A stretch of DNA of 59,202 nucleotides, from positions 45,709 through 104,910 of the forward strand of contig DLIG01000007.1 in the NCBI GenBank assembly GCA_002483605.1. The letters are read 5' to 3'. The notes beneath the pieces were generated by a model that was given only the letters and a program-made list of their open reading frames with translations, was not told where the DNA came from and did no database searches. Shown piece after piece: positions 27,129 through 35,402 of this stretch. This stretch comes from Sulfurovum sp. UBA7648. GTDB lineage: Bacteria > Campylobacterota > Campylobacteria > Campylobacterales > Sulfurovaceae. The position numbers and the translations under genes are program-made. Numbering within the stretch: the stretch's first letter is position 1; the number at the start of each line of letters is the position of its first letter.

Positions 27129-28892
27129 GTGAGAACACATTATTGTGCCACAATTGGCACCGAACATATAGGACAAAGCGTCACTCTAGCCGGTTGGGTA
27201 GCCAGCAGAAGAGATCATGGCGGAGTAATATTCATTGATCTTAGGGATAATGACGAAGTAGTACAAATTGTTTGCGATCCTGCAGACAACATAGCTGCCC
27301 ACAAAATTGCTGAAGAAGTGAGAGATCAATTCGTTCTTATCGTGACAGGAATCGTTAGAGCTAGAGGCGAAGGGCTTGAAAATCCAAATCTCAAAACAGG
27401 TAAAGTTGAAATAGTAGCCACTAACATTATTATAGAGAACCGCTCTTTGACTATGCCTTTCGAGCTTGGAGATACCAAGGTAAATGAAGAGATCAGGCTT
27501 AAATATCGCTATCTTGATCTAAGAACTCCAAAATCACACCACACATTCAAGCTTCGCAGCAAGGCTACAATTGCAGCTAGAAATACGCTTGATTCTCTTG
27601 GATTTATGGAGGTAGAAACACCTATACTTACCAAATCAACTCCAGAAGGCGCTAGAGATTATCTAGTGCCAAGCCGTGTACACAATGGAGAGTTTTATGC
27701 TCTTCCGCAATCCCCTCAATTATTTAAACAACTGCTTATGGTGGCAGGATTTGATAGATATTTCCAAATAGCAAAATGTTTTCGCGACGAAGACCTTAGA
27801 GCAGACCGTCAACCTGAATTTACACAAATAGACGTTGAGATGAGCTTCTGCAACCAAGAAGATGTTATAGGCATCGCAGAAAATCTGATTCATAATATTT
27901 TTACTGGGTGCGGTTTTGATGTGCCTTCGACATTCAAACGAATAACTTATAATGAAGCTATGGAAAAATACGGCTCAGATAAACCTGATCTACGCTATGG
28001 GCTTGAAATGGCAGATATGATAGATATCTTTGCTAGATGTGATAATGAGATCTTTGCAAATATAGCAAAAGATACCAAGAAAAATAGAATTAAAGCATTA
28101 AAAGTACCAAACGGAGACAATATATTCTCAAAACGCCAAATGAAAGGTTTTGAAGATTTTGTACGCCAATTTGGTGCCGGGGGACTTGGTTATTTCCAAA
28201 TGAAAGAAGACGGCCTCAAAGGACCTTTGGCTAAATTCTTTACAGACGATGATCTTAATGCTATCATAGAGAGATGTGGTCTTGCACTAGGCGATGTAGT
28301 ATTTTTCGGAGCCGGAGAGAAGAAACTAGTATGGGATTATATGGGCAGATTTAGAATATTCTTGGCCAATGAGATGAATATCATCCCTGAAGGTGTATTT
28401 GAATTTTTGTGGGTTGTTGATTTCCCTATGTTTGAGGTTGAAGAAGGCCATACAAAAGCTTTGCACCATCCATTCACTATGCCTAAACTTGATAAAGACG
28501 GCAAAATCGGATATGATGATGTAGAAGATCTTGAATCCATTGCTTATGACATAGTCCTAAACGGATACGAGATTGGCGGCGGATCTATACGTATTCACAA
28601 AGAAGATATCCAACAGCAAATCTTTAACATACTTGGCATCCAAGAAGAAGAAGCAAATGAAAAATTTGGCTTCTTGCTTGATGCTCTAAAGTTTGGTGCT
28701 CCTCCGCACGGCGGATTTGCTTTGGGTCTTGATAGACTGATCATGCTTATGACCGGAGCTACTAGTATCCGCGACGTTATAGCATTCCCAAAAACACAAA
28801 GAGCCCAATGCTTGCTCACACAGGCTCCGAATGAAGTGGATGAGAAACAGCTTGATGAACTTGCAATTCGCATAAGAAAAATAAACAAATAA
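27129..28892 (+). CDS. aspS: Aspartyl-tRNA synthetase
   Basis: Class II synthetase, bacterial type (with GAD domain), 587 aa. Seen: the N-terminal OB anticodon domain (GWVASRRDHGGVIFIDLRD), motif 2 CFRDEDLRADRQPEFTQID and motif 3 GGFALGLDRLIML. I start at the GTG at 27129 (MRTHYC), 6 nt after AAGGA; the TTG at 27123 touches that Shine-Dalgarno. In Helicobacter this enzyme also charges tRNA-Asn for GatCAB amidation, which is likely but unproven here. adk follows after 14 bp. Confidence 0.97.
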   Translation: MRTHYCATIGTEHIGQSVTLAGWVASRRDHGGVIFIDLRDNDEVVQIVCDPADNIAAHKIAEEVRDQFVLIVTGIVRARGEGLENPNLKTGKVEIVATNIIIENRSLTMPFELGDTKVNEEIRLKYRYLDLRTPKSHHTFKLRSKATIAARNTLDSLGFMEVETPILTKSTPEGARDYLVPSRVHNGEFYALPQSPQLFKQLLMVAGFDRYFQIAKCFRDEDLRADRQPEFTQIDVEMSFCNQEDVIGIAENLIHNIFTGCGFDVPSTFKRITYNEAMEKYGSDKPDLRYGLEMADMIDIFARCDNEIFANIAKDTKKNRIKALKVPNGDNIFSKRQMKGFEDFVRQFGAGGLGYFQMKEDGLKGPLAKFFTDDDLNAIIERCGLALGDVVFFGAGEKKLVWDYMGRFRIFLANEMNIIPEGVFEFLWVVDFPMFEVEEGHTKALHHPFTMPKLDKDGKIGYDDVEDLESIAYDIVLNGYEIGGGSIRIHKEDIQQQIFNILGIQEEEANEKFGFLLDALKFGAPPHGGFALGLDRLIMLMTGATSIRDVIAFPKTQRAQCLLTQAPNEVDEKQLDELAIRIRKINK

Positions 28893-28906
28893 AAAGGGAA
28901 TACGAC

Positions 28907-29491
28907 ATGAAAAAACTATTTTTGATCATTGGGGCACCAGGAAGCGGTAAAACTACAGATGCTCAACAAATTGCAGCTAGACACGAAAATATCACCCACT
29001 ACTCTACAGGTGACATGTTCAGAGCAGAGATAGCCAGCGGCAGCGATAGAGGCAAAACTATTGACAGTTATGTAAGCAAAGGCAATTTGGTACCTATCGC
29101 TATAGTTATCGAGACTATCGTTGAAGCTATCAAAAATGCTCCTACTGACGTGATCGTTATCGATGGCTATCCTAGAAGCACCGAACAAATGATAGAACTT
29201 GACAAATACCTAGCCAATGAAGAGAGCGTACAGCTTGTGAGCGTTATGGAAGTAAGAGTAAGCGAAGAAACTGCCAAACTTCGCATACTTGGCCGCGCAG
29301 CGGAATCAGAAGTAGTCAGAGACGATGACAACGTAGAAGTATTTTACAATCGTATGAAAGTATATACTGATCCGCTGCCAGAAATTCAAGAATTTTACAG
29401 CGCAAAAGACTTGCACAAAGTCATTGACGGCGAAGGTACCATAGAAGAGATAGTAAACACTATGGACGCATTCGTACAAAGCAAAATCTAA
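28907..29491 (+). CDS. adk: Adenylate kinase
   Basis: Interconverts AMP, ADP and ATP. The P-loop GAPGSGKT is at residues 9-16, the AMP-binding YSTGDMFR follows, and a DGYPRS motif lies mid-protein. It is the short form (194 aa) without a full LID insertion, as in other Campylobacterota. AAAGGGAA precedes the ATG. Downstream partner of aspS. Confidence 0.95.
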   Translation: MKKLFLIIGAPGSGKTTDAQQIAARHENITHYSTGDMFRAEIASGSDRGKTIDSYVSKGNLVPIAIVIETIVEAIKNAPTDVIVIDGYPRSTEQMIELDKYLANEESVQLVSVMEVRVSEETAKLRILGRAAESEVVRDDDNVEVFYNRMKVYTDPLPEIQEFYSAKDLHKVIDGEGTIEEIVNTMDAFVQSKI

Positions 29492-29498
29492 TTTCACT

Positions 29499-29517
29499 TT
29501 CGCCTTTTTGGCGGAAT
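29499..29517 (+). terminator. Hairpin after adk
   Basis: TTCGCC-TTTTT-GGCGGAA: CGCC/GGCG stem with weak A-T extensions, 8 bp after the adk stop. No long T tract follows, so efficiency is uncertain. Confidence 0.5.
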
Positions 29518-29601
29518 AATCATACAAAAATATCTATTTTATTCACTATTTATTCACCTTTACAAGGTAAAATAATTTATCATACAAATCAAAGGACACT
29601 C

Positions 29602-30138
29602 ATGAAAAAAATTCTTATGGCTTTAAGCATGCTATTTATAACGTTTAACTCATCTGTCATGGCTGAAGACGCTGCCATTATCAATGCTCAAGCCGATATT
29701 GCAGTTCAAAAGTTTTATAAAAATGTTGAAGGCGGAGAAGCTTTTTTGAATAAAGTAAAAGGGTATATAGTATTTCCTAATATCTACAAAGCCGGTTTTT
29801 TTGTTGGAGGAGAATATGGAGAAGGAGTATTGCGTTACAACGGAGCAAACCAAGGATACTATAGCCTTACAACAGGTTCATTTGGATGGCAATTTGGATT
29901 GCAAAAACGCTCTATGATCATTGCATTCGTTTCCGATAGAGCCCTAGATTCATTTTTGAAGAGTAATGGTTGGACAATAGGTGCAGACGGCAGTTTAAAT
30001 GTAGCCGTATGGGGAGCCAGCAAAGATCTTAGCACTGTCAGCTTTGAGCGAGATGCTGTTGCATTTGTATTTGATGAAGCCGGATTAATGGCTAGTATAG
30101 CAATAGAAGGCAGCAAAATAGCGCCTATCCAAAGATAA
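29602..30138 (+). CDS. SYLF/Ysc84-type lipid-binding protein, exported
   Basis: 178 aa with a clear signal peptide (MKKILMALSMLFITFNSSVMA). The mature part matches the SYLF (Ysc84) domain: AFLNKVKGYIVFPNIYKAGF, GGEYGEGVLR and FGWQFGLQKRSMIIAF, with the late FERDAVAFVFDEAGLMA. SYLF domains bind phosphoinositides in eukaryotes; the bacterial exported versions are periplasmic or outer-membrane associated with unknown ligand. AAAGGACACTC precedes the ATG. It stands alone. Confidence 0.85.
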   Translation: MKKILMALSMLFITFNSSVMAEDAAIINAQADIAVQKFYKNVEGGEAFLNKVKGYIVFPNIYKAGFFVGGEYGEGVLRYNGANQGYYSLTTGSFGWQFGLQKRSMIIAFVSDRALDSFLKSNGWTIGADGSLNVAVWGASKDLSTVSFERDAVAFVFDEAGLMASIAIEGSKIAPIQR

Positions 30139-30180
30139 AATTATATAGATATAGGAATTTATTCTTATTATCTTTTTTCA

Positions 30181-30202
30181 TCCAAAGATTATAATCTTTG
30201 GA
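30181..30202. terminator. Palindrome TCCAAAGATTATAATCTTTGGA
   Basis: A perfect 22-bp palindrome spanning the last codons of the lipoprotein gene between two convergent genes; the T run (TCTTTTTTCA) lies on its left on the plus strand, so termination is plausible but atypical. Confidence 0.45.
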
Positions 30203-30776
30203 TTACTTTATGGGCCAGAGATTTTTCGATCTCAATATGTTTTTGCTCATCTTTATTTCCAAAACCAAGCCCCACTTGGATACCTAGCAATACCCCTTTA
30301 CTTTTTAGCAATACATGAAGCCCGGCACCTGCTTTAAGACCGCTTCCGCCATAATATGCCTCATCACCAATACCGGATATTGATTTGGCATTTGCTGTAA
30401 ATTTTCTATTATTTTCAAACTGATTATCTACTGCCATTACTTTAGCCTCGGCATCAGACGAGATAGTAAGCTGAACAAATTTCATATCATCACCGCTTGC
30501 ATCCCAAAAGCATCTTCTTGCTCCAAGGGGATTTACAGGCACAATGTCATGGGTAGTTATTTTTATATTTGCGCCGGGAAATATCTCTTCTATATCTTTT
30601 GCCTCCAGCATTTGACAAGGATCATATACCTTAGCTAAAAGATCTTGTGATTTAAAGGTACTATCATTCAAGATCACCGGATCATCTTTGGATTTTGCAG
30701 AATCATCATTTGAACATCCTGCAATAAACATTACTGCTACAACGGCCATCAAAAACTTTGCATTTGCTTTGAACAT
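30189..30776 (-). CDS. Lipoprotein, DUF3558-like
   Basis: A 195-aa predicted lipoprotein with lipobox FIAGC (Cys21) after a hydrophobic signal. The mature part has DPCQMLEAKDIEEIFPG and ARRCFWDASGDD, a Cys-x-Trp pattern reminiscent of DUF3558 lipoproteins; two cysteines could form a disulphide. Function is unknown. It follows rmuC by 3 bp on the same strand, so the pair is likely co-transcribed. Its stop codon lies inside the palindrome 30181-30202. Confidence 0.8.
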   Translation of the reverse strand: MFKANAKFLMAVVAVMFIAGCSNDDSAKSKDDPVILNDSTFKSQDLLAKVYDPCQMLEAKDIEEIFPGANIKITTHDIVPVNPLGARRCFWDASGDDMKFVQLTISSDAEAKVMAVDNQFENNRKFTANAKSISGIGDEAYYGGSGLKAGAGLHVLLKSKGVLLGIQVGLGFGNKDEQKHIEIEKSLAHKVIQRL

Positions 30777-30779
30777 CGC

Positions 30780-32015
30780 TTACTCCTTGTTTATCTCATA
30801 GCTTTCATCATCTATTATATACTCATCTTTGTTTGGTGCTATTGATGATGGCAAAGTTTTTTTTGGCTTTAAGCCAAGTTTTCTCATGCCCTCAGCCCGC
30901 CTTATAAGGTTTCCTTTGCCTGTGGCGAGTTTATTCATAGCCCCATCGAAACTTTTTTGTGTACGGCCTATCTGTTCGCCTATCTTTTCCATATCCTCTA
31001 CAAATGCAACTAACTTTTCATACAATGCCTCAGCAGATGCAGCAATCTCTTTCGCGTTACGTTCTTGATATTCACTTCGCCAAATATGCTCAATTGTACG
31101 AAGTGTTACTAGCAAAGTTGATGGAGAAACTACTACTATGTTTTGTTCATAAGCCATTTTAAAAAAACTATTATCTTGCTCAAGGGCCAACAAGAACGCG
31201 CCCTCAATAGGCATAAACAATAACACAAAATCAAGTGTTTTTACACCATTTAACTGCTCATATCGTTTGCTGCTAAGACCTTTTATATGCGTCCTGATAG
31301 ACAAAAGATGCTGCTTGAGTGCACTATCTCTCTTTTCATCACTTTCTGCACGTATAAAAGCATCATAGGCTACCAGGGAGACTTTTGAGTCAATGATGAT
31401 GTCTTTATTCTGGGGCAGATGCACTATGACATCTGGACGGAATCTTTTGCCGTATTCGTCGCTTAAGGTATTTTGGATCTCATATTCATGGCCTTCTCTC
31501 AAACCTGATTCTTCAAGTATCCGCTCCAAGACAATCTCACCCCAGTTTCCCTGGGTTTTATTTTCACCTTTAAGTGCTTGGGTTAGATTGATAGCATCCT
31601 GACTGAGCCGTTCATTAAGCAATTTAAGCCTGAACAATTCGTCTTTGAGGCTTTGTCTCTCTTTGGCATCATGCACGAATTGCTCCCTGCTTTGAATGGC
31701 AAATTCATTTATCTGTTCTCGGAAAGGCTTTAGCAGCATATCAAGCCCTTGTTTGTGTGTCTCATCAAATGTTTTTGTTTTTTGTTCAAAGATCTTTGAT
31801 GCCAAGTGAGCAAATTCTAGTTTCATTTGAGATTTTGTATCATCGAGTAAATTTATCTTTTCTTCGTATGAGCGTATATTTTCATCAAAGCGCACCTTTA
31901 AAGCAGTATGCTCCACCTCAAGCAAATGATATGCACGGCGAACTTTGAGCAATTGCCATATCAATACAGCTGCTCCTATCAAACAAACCGCAATTATTAA
32001 ATATGCAATATCTAT
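30780..32015 (-). CDS. rmuC: RmuC-family DNA recombination protein
   Basis: An N-terminal membrane anchor (about residues 3-20) is followed by a long coiled coil (about 30-140) and the RmuC nuclease-like domain with QGNWGEIVLERILEESGL, RPDVIVHLPQNKDIIIDSKVSL and FVLLFMPIEGAFLLAL. RmuC limits inverted-repeat recombination in E. coli. The longest ATG frame begins at 32105, but it has no ribosome site and would cross a TATAAT at 32056-32061. AAAGGA at 32022-32027 stands 6 nt before an in-frame ATA at 32015, which would give MDIAYLIIAVCL, a normal RmuC start. I list the shorter form. Confidence 0.8.
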   Translation of the reverse strand: MDIAYLIIAVCLIGAAVLIWQLLKVRRAYHLLEVEHTALKVRFDENIRSYEEKINLLDDTKSQMKLEFAHLASKIFEQKTKTFDETHKQGLDMLLKPFREQINEFAIQSREQFVHDAKERQSLKDELFRLKLLNERLSQDAINLTQALKGENKTQGNWGEIVLERILEESGLREGHEYEIQNTLSDEYGKRFRPDVIVHLPQNKDIIIDSKVSLVAYDAFIRAESDEKRDSALKQHLLSIRTHIKGLSSKRYEQLNGVKTLDFVLLFMPIEGAFLLALEQDNSFFKMAYEQNIVVVSPSTLLVTLRTIEHIWRSEYQERNAKEIAASAEALYEKLVAFVEDMEKIGEQIGRTQKSFDGAMNKLATGKGNLIRRAEGMRKLGLKPKKTLPSSIAPNKDEYIIDDESYEINKE

Positions 32016-32055
32016 CTTATATCCTTTAATGGTCTTATGTGTAAATCGATTGACT

Positions 32056-32061
32056 ATTATA
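32056..32061 (-). promoter_or_regulatory. -10 element (TATAAT) within the rmuC leader
   Basis: TATAAT on the minus strand, about 40 bp upstream of the proposed ATA start and downstream of the nominal ATG at 32105. Confidence 0.45.
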
Positions 32062-32225
32062 GCTTGTTTTAGTATTGTAAAAAACATAATATTGCAAAAT
32101 GACATTTATTTTATTTATAAACAATAAATTATTACTATTTATAATACAAAAATATTTAAAAAAATATATATAATTTTTAAATAATTGTGCTATAGTATGA
32201 TATTATTATTTTAAAAGGAGAAATA

Positions 32226-32558
32226 ATGGGTACAATACAAATGAAACATTTTGGTGTAATCGGTATTCTTTCCGGTATGTTGTTGCTATCAGGGTGCACG
32301 CGTACAGAACAAGCATTTGCCACGGGTGCAGTTGCGGGTGTAGCTACTGCAGCAATTTTGGGTGCATATGACCATCCAAGATATTATGATAGACCTTACT
32401 ATTATTACGGTGGCAGATATTATTACGGTGGGTACTATCGTGACGGATATTACCATTACAAAGGCCGCAAATATCGCGGCGGACATTATTATCGCAACTA
32501 CTACCATCATCATCCTAAAAAACGTCATCATCGCCGTGATCGTAGAGACCGTTATTAA
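32226..32558 (+). CDS. Tyr/Gly/His-rich lipoprotein with YDHPRYYDRPYYYYGGRYYYGG repeat motif
   Basis: A 110-aa lipoprotein (lipobox LLSGC) whose mature part is dominated by Tyr, Gly, Arg and His. It has a unit beginning YDHPRYYDRPYYYYGGRYYY, then YYHYKGRKYRGGHYYR, and a very basic tail (HHHPKKRHHRRDRRDRY). It is a paralogue of the exported protein at 37527-37943, which has two copies of the same unit. AAAGGAG precedes the ATG. Function is unknown; surface or metal-binding roles are guesses from composition only. Confidence 0.85.
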   Translation: MGTIQMKHFGVIGILSGMLLLSGCTRTEQAFATGAVAGVATAAILGAYDHPRYYDRPYYYYGGRYYYGGYYRDGYYHYKGRKYRGGHYYRNYYHHHPKKRHHRRDRRDRY

Positions 32559-32570
32559 AATTAATATCCA

Positions 32571-32591
32571 TAGGCATTTTGCCTATGGCAT
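32571..32591 (+). terminator. Hairpin terminator after the Tyr-rich lipoprotein
   Basis: CCATAGGCA-TTT-TGCCTATGG, a perfect 9-bp stem followed by CATTTTATC. Confidence 0.7.
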
Positions 32592-32613
32592 TTTATCATC
32601 GACAGGAATATAA

Positions 32614-32835
32614 TTAGTTTTTCTTGCTTCCTAAAAAAAGCAGAGCTCCTCCAAGTACCATTACGCTTATACTTGCCCACATGGGAATATCAACTGTCTG
32701 CTTGTCTTTTATCGTCATTTCCATTGGACCCATCTTGATCTCTTGTGTTTTTTTGGTATAACTAAAACCGCCAAATACCACTCCTAGGATGCCGCCAATG
32801 ATCAATATTATCCCTACTATTTTAACTGTTTTCAT
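32614..32835 (-). CDS. Small two-span membrane protein
   Basis: A 73-aa protein with hydrophobic segments at about 6-25 and 52-69 around a short polar loop containing KMGPMEMTIKDKQTVDIP. It resembles the DUF3185-type small inner-membrane proteins. The gene ends in LGSKKN. Monocistronic; role unknown. Confidence 0.7.
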   Translation of the reverse strand: MKTVKIVGIILIIGGILGVVFGGFSYTKKTQEIKMGPMEMTIKDKQTVDIPMWASISVMVLGGALLFLGSKKN

Positions 32836-33005
32836 TTTGTCTCACTTTACATTTAAAAAATTTCTATTTTGTGATATTATAGTTTACCAAAAAAAATAAC
32901 CATTAACACTAAAACAGATAAACGATAATATATTTAAATATTTTAATCTCCTTAGGCTTTTTTTGCAATTAATATTGTAAAATATCGCCAACAAGGAGCC
33001 CTTAT

Positions 33006-33329
33006 ATGAGAATAGAAATAGATAATCTAAGAATACAAGAGATCATACACAATATCGCAGAAGATTTTAGATTCAGTTCAGAACACGAGCGATATGCACA
33101 GCTATTTTATGCAATGGATATAGAAAAATATCTTGATAAGAAAATGCATACAGACGCTCTAGAATATGTGCAAACATCCAAAAAAGAACTCAAAGAAAGC
33201 ATTGATTGGCAAGAAAAATTTCAACGTGAAAATCCGCAAGTAGATAAAGACAAAATGCTTCATACTATGAAAATAATAGCCCAAGAATATCAAGAGCTAG
33301 AAACATATCTCATGATGCTAAATATTTAA
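33006..33329 (+). CDS. Hypothetical protein, helical
   Basis: A 107-aa acidic/basic helical protein with no signal or membrane segment. AAGGAG precedes the ATG by 7 nt (CAAGGAGCCCTTATATG). The sequence (EIIHNIAEDFRFSSEHERYA, later KMLHTMKIIAQEYQELETYL) suggests helix bundles. I do not recognise a family. The good ribosome site and isolated position argue for a real gene. Confidence 0.7.
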   Translation: MRIEIDNLRIQEIIHNIAEDFRFSSEHERYAQLFYAMDIEKYLDKKMHTDALEYVQTSKKELKESIDWQEKFQRENPQVDKDKMLHTMKIIAQEYQELETYLMMLNI

Positions 33330-33378
33330 AGTAATGTTTGGCTGTACAAATATCATTATATTATCGCTAAATCATCAA

Positions 33379-34365
33379 CTACTTAACCGACTCAGCTATG
33401 AGATGGATCGCCATACCATATGTTGCAGCATTATTGTAACGTGTTAGTACGCGAAAGTTTCTTCCTCCCATCCAAAGGTCATCATGAGTATCGTTACGCG
33501 TCAATAGTAAATAGGCATTTGGTTCCCCAAACGGCTCTATGGGGTAAATACCCTGTCTGTTGAGTTTTTGCACTGGATATGTATATTTATGAGTAGCTCT
33601 GATGCCCTGATAACGTTTGCCTGTAAAGTTGGTTTTTACTGCTGCGCTCAAACCGTTGCGCCAACCGTTTTGACGCATAAATCTTGCTATTATCCCTATG
33701 CAGTCTTCTAAGTCCCATGGATTTTTAACGCCATCATTATTATAGTCCATGCCATATGTTCTATATATAGAAGGAACTTGCTGCACGCATCCCATAGCTC
33801 CTGCAAATGAGCCTTGCAGCTCAGAGATATCATAGCCCTGCTCTCTTGACATCAAAAAAAGATGTTTAAACTCATTTTTAAAAAATTTTTGCATACGATT
33901 TGGATGAAAAGCCAGAGTCGCAAGTGCATCCAAGATACGGTAATCTCCGGTATACTCCCCAAACTTGCTCTCAACACCTATAAAACCTACTATATATTCT
34001 GCCGGTACGTCAAATTCATTGCTCGCTCGAGCAAGTGTATCGGCATACTTATTTTTAAATTCTTTTGCTTTTTTGAGAGTGATCGGATCAAGGACATGCG
34101 CTTTATAGCGCTCCCAAGGACCATTGGTGGTCCCTACTTTGTAGCGTCCGGTATATCGATTTAATGTATCGCGGTCTAGCTTTGTATTTTTCAAAACAGA
34201 TTCTATATAGCTTCGTTGGAAATTGTGTTTTTTGACCATCATATCTATAAAAGACTGTACATCTTTTTTGGCAAGAAAATCATGATCTATAGGTGGCCTG
34301 TCATCATTGGCAATTAAAAAACAGGTTATAGACACGAGAAGCAAAAGCGATCTAAAAAAACTCAT
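33379..34365 (-). CDS. mltB: Membrane-bound lytic murein transglycosylase B
   Basis: MltB-family (GH103) enzyme. Signal peptide MSFFRSLLLLVSITCFLIAND; the catalytic glutamate is Glu132 in GFIGVESKFGEYTGDYRILDA. Further family motifs are GSFAGAMGCVQQVPSIY, DYNNDGVKNPWDLEDCIG and YNNAATYGMAIHLI at the end. The signal peptide lacks a clear lipobox (Cys15 lies within the hydrophobic run), so periplasmic or anchored location is open. At 328 aa it is close to E. coli MltB (361 aa). Confidence 0.93.
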   Translation of the reverse strand: MSFFRSLLLLVSITCFLIANDDRPPIDHDFLAKKDVQSFIDMMVKKHNFQRSYIESVLKNTKLDRDTLNRYTGRYKVGTTNGPWERYKAHVLDPITLKKAKEFKNKYADTLARASNEFDVPAEYIVGFIGVESKFGEYTGDYRILDALATLAFHPNRMQKFFKNEFKHLFLMSREQGYDISELQGSFAGAMGCVQQVPSIYRTYGMDYNNDGVKNPWDLEDCIGIIARFMRQNGWRNGLSAAVKTNFTGKRYQGIRATHKYTYPVQKLNRQGIYPIEPFGEPNAYLLLTRNDTHDDLWMGGRNFRVLTRYNNAATYGMAIHLIAESVK

Positions 34366-34612
34366 TTGCTTCTCTTTTTGTATTTTTTTGAAGTTACCGT
34401 GCAGGCTGCAAATAATATAAACATAACCCTATTGTATAAAAAATGATATTAAAAACAGCACAGCGATCTTTTTAATTATTTTTTGCAACCAATAAAATAA
34501 TTTTAATAATAAAAAAACTTTTACACAAATAATACACTTACATTTGATATGGTAATTAGGTAATATTATCTAAGCTTAAAACATAGGCAATCTCAACACA
34601 AAAGGATAAATG

Positions 34613-35365
34613 ATGAAAAAAGTAACTGTGATAGCAGTTTTTACTTGTGCTGCAATGGCAATGGGAAATAATTGTATGAAAATGCCTACATTTGCCGATA
34701 TTGATACAGACAAGAATGGGATGATATCGCCTTCCGAATTTCAAAAGCACCAAGAAATGCATATGAAACACATGAGATCCATGTGTGGATGCGGAAATAA
34801 GTGCATGATGATGGGAGGCAAAAATATGATGAAAATGCCTACATTTGGCGACTTTGATCTTAATGGTGATGGATACATCACTGAAAGCGAATTAAAAGAA
34901 GCACGTGCGAAGCGTATGGAAAAATACGCAAAAGAAGGCAGAATGATGAAAAATATGGCTAATGCTCCATCGTTTACCGATATTGATGCAAACAAAGATG
35001 GTAAAATATCGCCTGAAGAGTTTAAAGAACATCAAACAATGCGTATGCAAACTATGTGTAAAAGCAACAAGAGTGGTATGATGGGCACAAATAATAGCAC
35101 AATGGGTACGCCAAAAAGATACTCCATGATGAATATGCATACATTTGGTGAATTTGATCTAAACAATGATGGGCATATCACAGAAAGTGAGCTTCAAGAA
35201 GCACATAATAAGCTTATGGCACAACATGCCAAAGAAGGCAGAATGATGCAAAATGCAGATAATGCCCCGACATTTGCAGATATTGATGCAGACAAAAACG
35301 GCAAGATATCGCCTGAGGAGTTTCAAAAACATCAAACTGAACGAATGCAAACTCCAATGAAATAA
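34613..35365 (+). CDS. Met-rich protein with five EF-hand motifs, exported
   Basis: A Ca2+-binding type protein with five canonical EF-hand loops. Counted from the upstream ATG at 34610 they are at residues 32-43, 83-94, 126-137, 183-194 and 226-237 (for example DFDLNGDGYITE, DIDANKDGKISP). A signal-like N-terminus (VIAVFTCAAMAMG) suggests export. The linkers are rich in Met, and one holds a CGCGNKCMMM cluster that could bind soft metals such as copper. Loops alternate between two types, showing internal duplication. The ATG at 34613 has AGGA at 6 nt; the one at 34610 has only 3 nt. Confidence 0.85.
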   Translation: MKKVTVIAVFTCAAMAMGNNCMKMPTFADIDTDKNGMISPSEFQKHQEMHMKHMRSMCGCGNKCMMMGGKNMMKMPTFGDFDLNGDGYITESELKEARAKRMEKYAKEGRMMKNMANAPSFTDIDANKDGKISPEEFKEHQTMRMQTMCKSNKSGMMGTNNSTMGTPKRYSMMNMHTFGEFDLNNDGHITESELQEAHNKLMAQHAKEGRMMQNADNAPTFADIDADKNGKISPEEFQKHQTERMQTPMK

Positions 35366-35369
35366 CTTA

Positions 35370-35393
35370 CATTCCATGCTTTGGCATGGAATG
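35370..35393. terminator. Terminator hairpin between convergent genes
   Basis: CATTCCATGC-TTTG-GCATGGAATG, a perfect 10-bp stem 5 bp after the EF-hand gene stop. There is no T-tract, but it sits exactly between two convergent stop codons. Confidence 0.6.
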
Positions 35394-35402
35394 ATGGTAT
35401 CA

